DNA of 64,000 nucleotides from RYN-230 sp963770545. GTDB lineage: Bacteria > Actinomycetota > Actinomycetes > Streptosporangiales > Streptosporangiaceae. Positions 60,616 to 64,000 of the stretch are shown here, piece by piece. The translations under genes and the position numbers were made by a program. The first letter of the stretch is position 1. The number at the start of each line of letters is the position of its first letter. The DNA lies in the NCBI GenBank assembly GCA_963770545.1, contig CAVYQF010000026.1, positions 62,001 to 126,000 of the forward strand, read 5' to 3'. The notes beneath the pieces were generated by a model. That model saw nothing but the letters and a program-made list of their open reading frames with translations. It was not told the origin of the DNA and ran no database searches.

Positions 60616-61595
60616 CTGCCTATCCGGCGCTCCCGGTCCAGGCTGGGGGTGACCGCGACGATCTCGTCGGCCTGGGCGAGCTCCTTCATCTCCAGGAGCC
60701 GCTCGGCCACGGCCTTGGGTTCCCCGGTCACCATCCGGCCGTCGTCGCGCCGGCTGGCGCGGAACTCCGCAGAGCGCGCGAAATCACGGACCTGCTCGGG
60801 CCGCAGCGGCTCCCGTATCCCGCGCCGGAGGTTCTGGATGGTCAGCGTCCAGGCCGCCTCGAAGTCGAGGATCGCTTCGCTGTCGTCGCTGGCGAAGGCC
60901 AGCACCGACATCGCCGAATAGGGCGTCGCGCCGTCTGTCCGCGGGGTGAAGTCGCGGCGGTAGCCACGCAGCGCCTCGAAGGCCAGATCGGGGCTCATGT
61001 GGTGCGCGAACGCGGCGCTCATCCCGTTGACCGCGGCGAAGCGCGGCCCGTAGGGGCTGGACCCCAGCACGAACAGCTCCGGCCGCTCGCTGATCACCGG
61101 GGCCGCCACCAGCGGGGCGTAGGGGTGGCCGGCCGGGAACCCGTCGCCGAGGAAGGCGAGCAGCTCGGCGACCTGGCCGGGGAACTCCGCGGCCGGATCG
61201 GTGACCATCCCGCGGCGCAGGACGTGCGCGGTCAGCGGGTCAGTGCCCGGGGCCCGGCCCAGCGCGAGGTCGATACGCCCCGGGTACATGGCCAGCAACG
61301 TGCGGAAGGTCTCGGCGACCTTGAGCGGTGCGTGGTTGGGCAGCATAATGCCCGCGGCGCCGACCCGGATCGACGACGTGTGCGCCCCGACGTGCGCGGT
61401 CAGCAGCTCGGGCGCGCTGCACGCCAGGCTGGTCATGTTGTGATGCTCGGAGACCCAGTACCGCCGGTAGCCCGCGGCCTCGACGGCCTGCGCGATCGCG
61501 ACGGCACCGGCCACCGACGCGCTGGCCTCCTCGCCGTGCTCGATCCCGACGAAATCCAGCACCGCCAGCGGGAGCGATTCATCGTTGTTCGTCAT
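60576..61595 (-). CDS. LLM-class flavin-dependent oxidoreductase (MsnO8-like)
   Basis: About 339 residues from ATG 61595; longer upstream frame is antisense to the MOSC gene. The luciferase-like barrel is seen in GYRRYWVSEHHNMTSLACSA, SSIRVGAAGIMLPNHAPLKV and GRIDLALGRAPGTDPLT. Family members of this shape (MsnO8-like) use reduced FMN or F420. The substrate is not evident. No RBS precedes the ATG. It is divergent from the MOSC gene by about 88 bp. Confidence 0.88.
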   Translation of the reverse strand: MTNNDESLPLAVLDFVGIEHGEEASASVAGAVAIAQAVEAAGYRRYWVSEHHNMTSLACSAPELLTAHVGAHTSSIRVGAAGIMLPNHAPLKVAETFRTLLAMYPGRIDLALGRAPGTDPLTAHVLRRGMVTDPAAEFPGQVAELLAFLGDGFPAGHPYAPLVAAPVISERPELFVLGSSPYGPRFAAVNGMSAAFAHHMSPDLAFEALRGYRRDFTPRTDGATPYSAMSVLAFASDDSEAILDFEAAWTLTIQNLRRGIREPLRPEQVRDFARSAEFRASRRDDGRMVTGEPKAVAERLLEMKELAQADEIVAVTPSLDRERRIGSYVALADAWRSAA

Positions 61596-61682
61596 CGGTA
61601 GTGCCAAGCGTGGGGCGCCCGCCGGCATTCCCGCCGGACCGGCAATCGCCCGGCCGCCGGCTCGTTCGGTAGCGTGCAAACC

Positions 61683-62600
61683 GTGGAAGAACCGCCTCGC
61701 CTCGCCTCGATCCATATCTATCCGCTCAAGGCCGGGCGAGCTGTCGATCTGAGCGAGTCCGCCGTGGAACCGTGGGGCCTGGCCGGGGACCGCCGCTGGC
61801 TCGTGGTCGACGGCGCCGGCCGGTTCGTCAGCCAGCGCGAGGAGTCGGCTCTGGCCGGGGTCACCGCCGAGTACCCGGCGTCCGGGGCAGATCGGGTGGC
61901 CGGGGCTGTTCAGGTGGCCGGGGCGGATCGGCTGGCCGCAGGCCAGCCCCTGCCCACCGACGTGATCACGCTGTCCGCGGCCGGGCATCCGCCGCTGGAG
62001 GTCCGGATGCCGCGGGCGGGTGAGGAGACCGAGATGGTGCCGGTGGCGGTCTGGGAGTCCGGGGTCTGGGCCGCGGCCGCGGGCAAGGAAGCTGATGACT
62101 GGCTCGGCCGTCTCCTGGACCGCGACGTCCGCCTCGTCTACCTGGACGATCCAACGCGCCGGACGGTGGACCAGGATTACGGGGATCCCGGTGACCGGGT
62201 GAGCTTCGCCGATGGGTTCCCGCTGCTGCTCACCAGCACGGGCTCGCTGGAGGCGCTCGGCGACTGGCTCGAGGAGGAGGGCCATCCGCCGGTCCCGATG
62301 AACCGGTTCCGGCCGAGTGTGGTGGTCACCGGCGCCCGCCCCTGGGCGGAGGACGGCTGGCGCCGGGTCAGGATTGGCACCGTCACCTTCCGGGTGGCTA
62401 AGCCCTGCGGGCGCTGCGTGGTCACCACGATCGATCAGGCGACCGGGGAGCGCGGCCGGCAGCCCCTGGAACTGCTAGGACGGCGCCGCCGGTTCGGCCA
62501 GGAGCTGGTTTTCGGGCAGAACATGATCCCGGACGCTCCGGGCTCCATCCGGGTCGGTGACCGGGTCCAGGTCACCGAACGCCGGCCGCCGGGCCGGTGA
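61683..62600 (+). CDS. MOSC-domain protein (mARC-like)
   Basis: About 305 residues. GTG 61683 is chosen because TAGCGT ends 7 nt before it, fitting a leaderless transcript; GTG 61674 is also in frame. The N-terminal MOSC_N beta-barrel (ASIHIYPLKAGRAVDLSES, GLAGDRRWLVVDGAGRFVSQ) is followed by the MOSC domain with its conserved cysteine in KPCGRCVVTTIDQATGERG and MNRFRPSVVV. These proteins bind molybdenum cofactor with a cysteine ligand and reduce N-hydroxylated compounds. The partner reductase is not seen. Confidence 0.88.
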   Translation: MEEPPRLASIHIYPLKAGRAVDLSESAVEPWGLAGDRRWLVVDGAGRFVSQREESALAGVTAEYPASGADRVAGAVQVAGADRLAAGQPLPTDVITLSAAGHPPLEVRMPRAGEETEMVPVAVWESGVWAAAAGKEADDWLGRLLDRDVRLVYLDDPTRRTVDQDYGDPGDRVSFADGFPLLLTSTGSLEALGDWLEEEGHPPVPMNRFRPSVVVTGARPWAEDGWRRVRIGTVTFRVAKPCGRCVVTTIDQATGERGRQPLELLGRRRRFGQELVFGQNMIPDAPGSIRVGDRVQVTERRPPGR

Positions 62601-62657
62601 GCCCGGTAACCGCCTCATGACCGGGTCCATCCCGCACGCCGCCAGCATGCGGTCAGC

Positions 62658-62789
62658 AGGCTCCGCCTCGACACCCGCGGAGACCTGGCCGAGGCCCGGC
62701 AGCTTTACACCACGAACGGCTACCAGGAAGTAGCACCCTTCAATGACGGCCGGTTCGCCGATCACTGGTACGCGAAGATCCTGGGCTGA
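62658..62789 (+). pseudogene. GNAT acetyltransferase C-terminal remnant
   Basis: The frame 62658-62789 reads RLRLDTRGDLAEARQLYTTN then GYQEVAPFNDGRFADHWYAK ILG-stop, closely resembling the C-terminal motif B region of GNAT enzymes. No acetyl-CoA-binding motif or start codon precedes it. The intergenic stretch 62601-62813 holds nothing else. Confidence 0.6.
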
Positions 62790-62813
62790 GTCCCCCGGGG
62801 CCGAGGGTGCGCG

Positions 62814-63002
62814 TTACCGCTGGCCGGTGGTGGTGAGATCACGGACCTGCGCCTCGGTGAGGACCCGGGCGATCCCGACGGATGTCCAGTTCGAGCTTTC
62901 CTCGAGTTCGTCGCGGAGCACGGCCGCCTGGTACTCGATGGAGACCGGGCCGATAGCCATCAGGTCAGACTTCTCATTCTTCATGATCAGCATGAAGTTC
63001 AC
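62814..63002 (-). CDS. Small YCII-like N-terminal protein
   Basis: 62 residues, GTG 63002 with AGAGGA about 9 nt upstream. It begins MNFMLIMKNEKSDLMAIGPV, like YCII/DGPF-domain proteins, but stops at about half their usual length. It may be a truncated or new small protein; low confidence in function. It precedes the methyltransferase on the opposite side with a 44-bp gap and the same orientation. Confidence 0.45.
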   Translation of the reverse strand: MNFMLIMKNEKSDLMAIGPVSIEYQAAVLRDELEESSNWTSVGIARVLTEAQVRDLTTTGQR

Positions 63003-63046
63003 GGGTCAGGTCCTCTCTCGGGCGGCGCACGGCGGAGGGTCACGGT

Positions 63047-63709
63047 CTAGTCCCTGACCGCGACGAACAGGTAGCGATTGAGGCTGAAAAAGTACCCGGC
63101 GCCCAGTCCGACGAGGTCGCTGGCCCAGGCGGCGAGGTCATCGGTGACCGACAAGCCGGCTTCCCCGAGCAGCCCGGTGAGCCGTCTCGGCAGGTAAGGG
63201 TCGGCCAGGTGCCGGTCCCAGGCGGCGAGCACGGAGCGCATCCGGCCGTCGTCGGTGGAGCGCCAGACGATCGGGTCCCAGTCAGTGTCGAGGACCAGGA
63301 GCCTGCCCCCGGCCCGCAAGACCCGCCGGGCCTCGGCCAGGGCGGCCGGCACGTTCTCGACGTACTCATACGCCTGGGTCGAGGTGACGGCGTCGAACGC
63401 GCCTGCGGCGCACGGCAACGCGGTCGCCTCGCCCGCGCTGAATTCGACCGGGACCGCGTCGGCCGCCCGTGGCCGGCCGCGGGCGATGGAAAGCATGCTC
63501 GGGCTCGGGTCGACGCCGGTCACCGAGCCTCCGGGTCCCACCTCGGCGCTCATCTCGCTGGCCAGGAAGCCTGGTCCCGATCCGATGTCGAGCACATCCT
63601 CGCCGGGCCTCAGGCCGAGGACGGTGCGGACGACCTGGCGCTGGCCGGAGACGTCGGGCGTGGTGTTGATCGCCTCGACGCGGCGGGACGTTGCCTCGTC
63701 GAACTGCAT
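63047..63709 (-). CDS. SAM-dependent methyltransferase (class I)
   Basis: About 220 residues from ATG 63709 with GAGGAG 8-9 nt upstream; an in-frame start at 63772 lacks this. The SAM motif I is DVLDIGSGPGFLASEMSAEV (about 39-58), followed by VDPSPSMLSIARG and AFDAVTSTQAYEYVENVPAA, then VLRAGGRLLVLDTD. It methylates a small molecule of unknown nature. The closing segment WASDLVGLGAGYFFSLNRYL is similar to ubiquinone/menaquinone-type methyltransferases only in general shape. Confidence 0.88.
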   Translation of the reverse strand: MQFDEATSRRVEAINTTPDVSGQRQVVRTVLGLRPGEDVLDIGSGPGFLASEMSAEVGPGGSVTGVDPSPSMLSIARGRPRAADAVPVEFSAGEATALPCAAGAFDAVTSTQAYEYVENVPAALAEARRVLRAGGRLLVLDTDWDPIVWRSTDDGRMRSVLAAWDRHLADPYLPRRLTGLLGEAGLSVTDDLAAWASDLVGLGAGYFFSLNRYLFVAVRD

Positions 63710-63844
63710 AGCCGGGCTCCTCGGGGACGTCCTCTGGCGGGCCGTTGCCGGGCCGCGTGCGGGCCCGGGCAATGGCCCTTGGTCACTCTAACCAGTACCG
63801 GCGGGGCAGCCGAGGCAATGACGCCGCCCGTAAATAGCGTTTCG

Positions 63845-63860
63845 TATAGTACTGAGTACT
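63845..63860 (+). promoter_or_regulatory. -10-like TATAGT with overlapping palindrome AGTACT-G-AGTACT
   Basis: TATAGT at 63845-63850 overlaps AGTACT (63848-63853), G, AGTACT (63855-63860), a 13-bp dyad. It lies upstream of a possible plus-strand start at 63865. A repressor binding here would cover the -10 box. Confidence 0.4.
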
Positions 63861-63864
63861 TAGT

Positions 63865-64000
63865 GTGTTCAAGACGGGGCGGCGGGGTTCGGCGGAGGGG
63901 GCGCCGGCGGTGCTGGGTTACGAGACCGTGGCCGGGCACACGTGCAAGGTCATCCTGCTGGATGGGGCCGTTGATCCCGGGGGCTGCGGACTTTCATCAG
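63865..64000 (+). CDS. Possible partial gene at right edge
   Basis: From GTG 63865 the frame stays open to the window end (45 codons) with high third-position GC early on and reads VFKTGRRGSAEGAPAVLGYE then TVAGHTCKVILLDGAVDP. I do not recognise it. The upstream dyad with a -10-like box is the main support. Confidence 0.25.
   Translation, partial: MFKTGRRGSAEGAPAVLGYETVAGHTCKVILLDGAVDPGGCGLSS

Overview
The window is GC-rich DNA from a filamentous-type actinobacterium. Support for this comes from the strong G/C third-position bias, F420/LLM-type flavin oxidoreductases, GAF-ANTAR proteins, several very large LuxR (LAL/MalT-like) regulators, a DUF574-type methyltransferase, a conservon-type (CvnA-like) kinase, SHOCT proteins and frequent GTG, TTG and apparently leaderless starts. 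I see no rRNA, tRNA, CRISPR array, phage or insertion sequence. The genus cannot be fixed from sequence alone.

Layout. (1) 1-8.6 kb: a probable edge of a natural-product locus. A DpgA-type type III polyketide synthase, a DpgB-like crotonase and a cytochrome b5/fatty-acid desaturase run leftwards off the window. Next to them are a sulfotransferase with a large proline-rich insert, an ABC exporter and an MGT-type glycosyltransferase. (2) 8.8-13.1 kb: an F420-reductase-like gene split by two compensating frameshifts, an LLM oxidoreductase, and a MarR-controlled divergent operon (unknown protein, SDR, VOC) with a readable promoter/operator. (3) 13.1-26.4 kb: a secreted YWTD/beta-propeller protein, a metallophosphoesterase, a histidine kinase, a LAL regulator and a giant one-chain indolepyruvate:ferredoxin oxidoreductase. 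(4) 26.4-31.8 kb: a methyltransferase/DUF2007 pair, a GH76 glycosidase, an anti-sigma-like protein, membrane proteins and a GNAT.

(5) 31.9-47.5 kb: a stress-type island. It holds glutamate decarboxylase, two SHOCT proteins, a DUF6325-like protein, a 23-residue arginine-rich peptide, two paralogous small-domain genes, two MalT-like LuxR regulators, two GAF-ANTAR genes (one frameshifted), MarC, a sulfotransferase-like protein, an extra adenylate kinase and a BCP peroxiredoxin. Short palindromes recur in its intergenic regions, suggesting a shared regulon. (6) 47.6-53.3 kb: acyl-CoA ligase, a wrecked PHA synthase, acyl-CoA dehydrogenase, a FUSC-like membrane protein and MenB. (7) 53.6-64 kb: CvnA-like kinase, Tat-exported amine oxidase, serine hydrolase, ABM-like protein and GAF-LuxR regulator, LLM oxidoreductase, MOSC protein, a small YCII-like protein and a methyltransferase.

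Gene decay is frequent. There are two frameshifted genes, a PHA synthase with deletions and frameshifts, and remnants of an LLM oxidoreductase, a GNAT and possibly a GH36 glycosidase. Short tandem repeats with unit lengths divisible by three sit at several gene ends. Starts were moved inwards from the longest open frame wherever a ribosome-binding site or family length argued for it.
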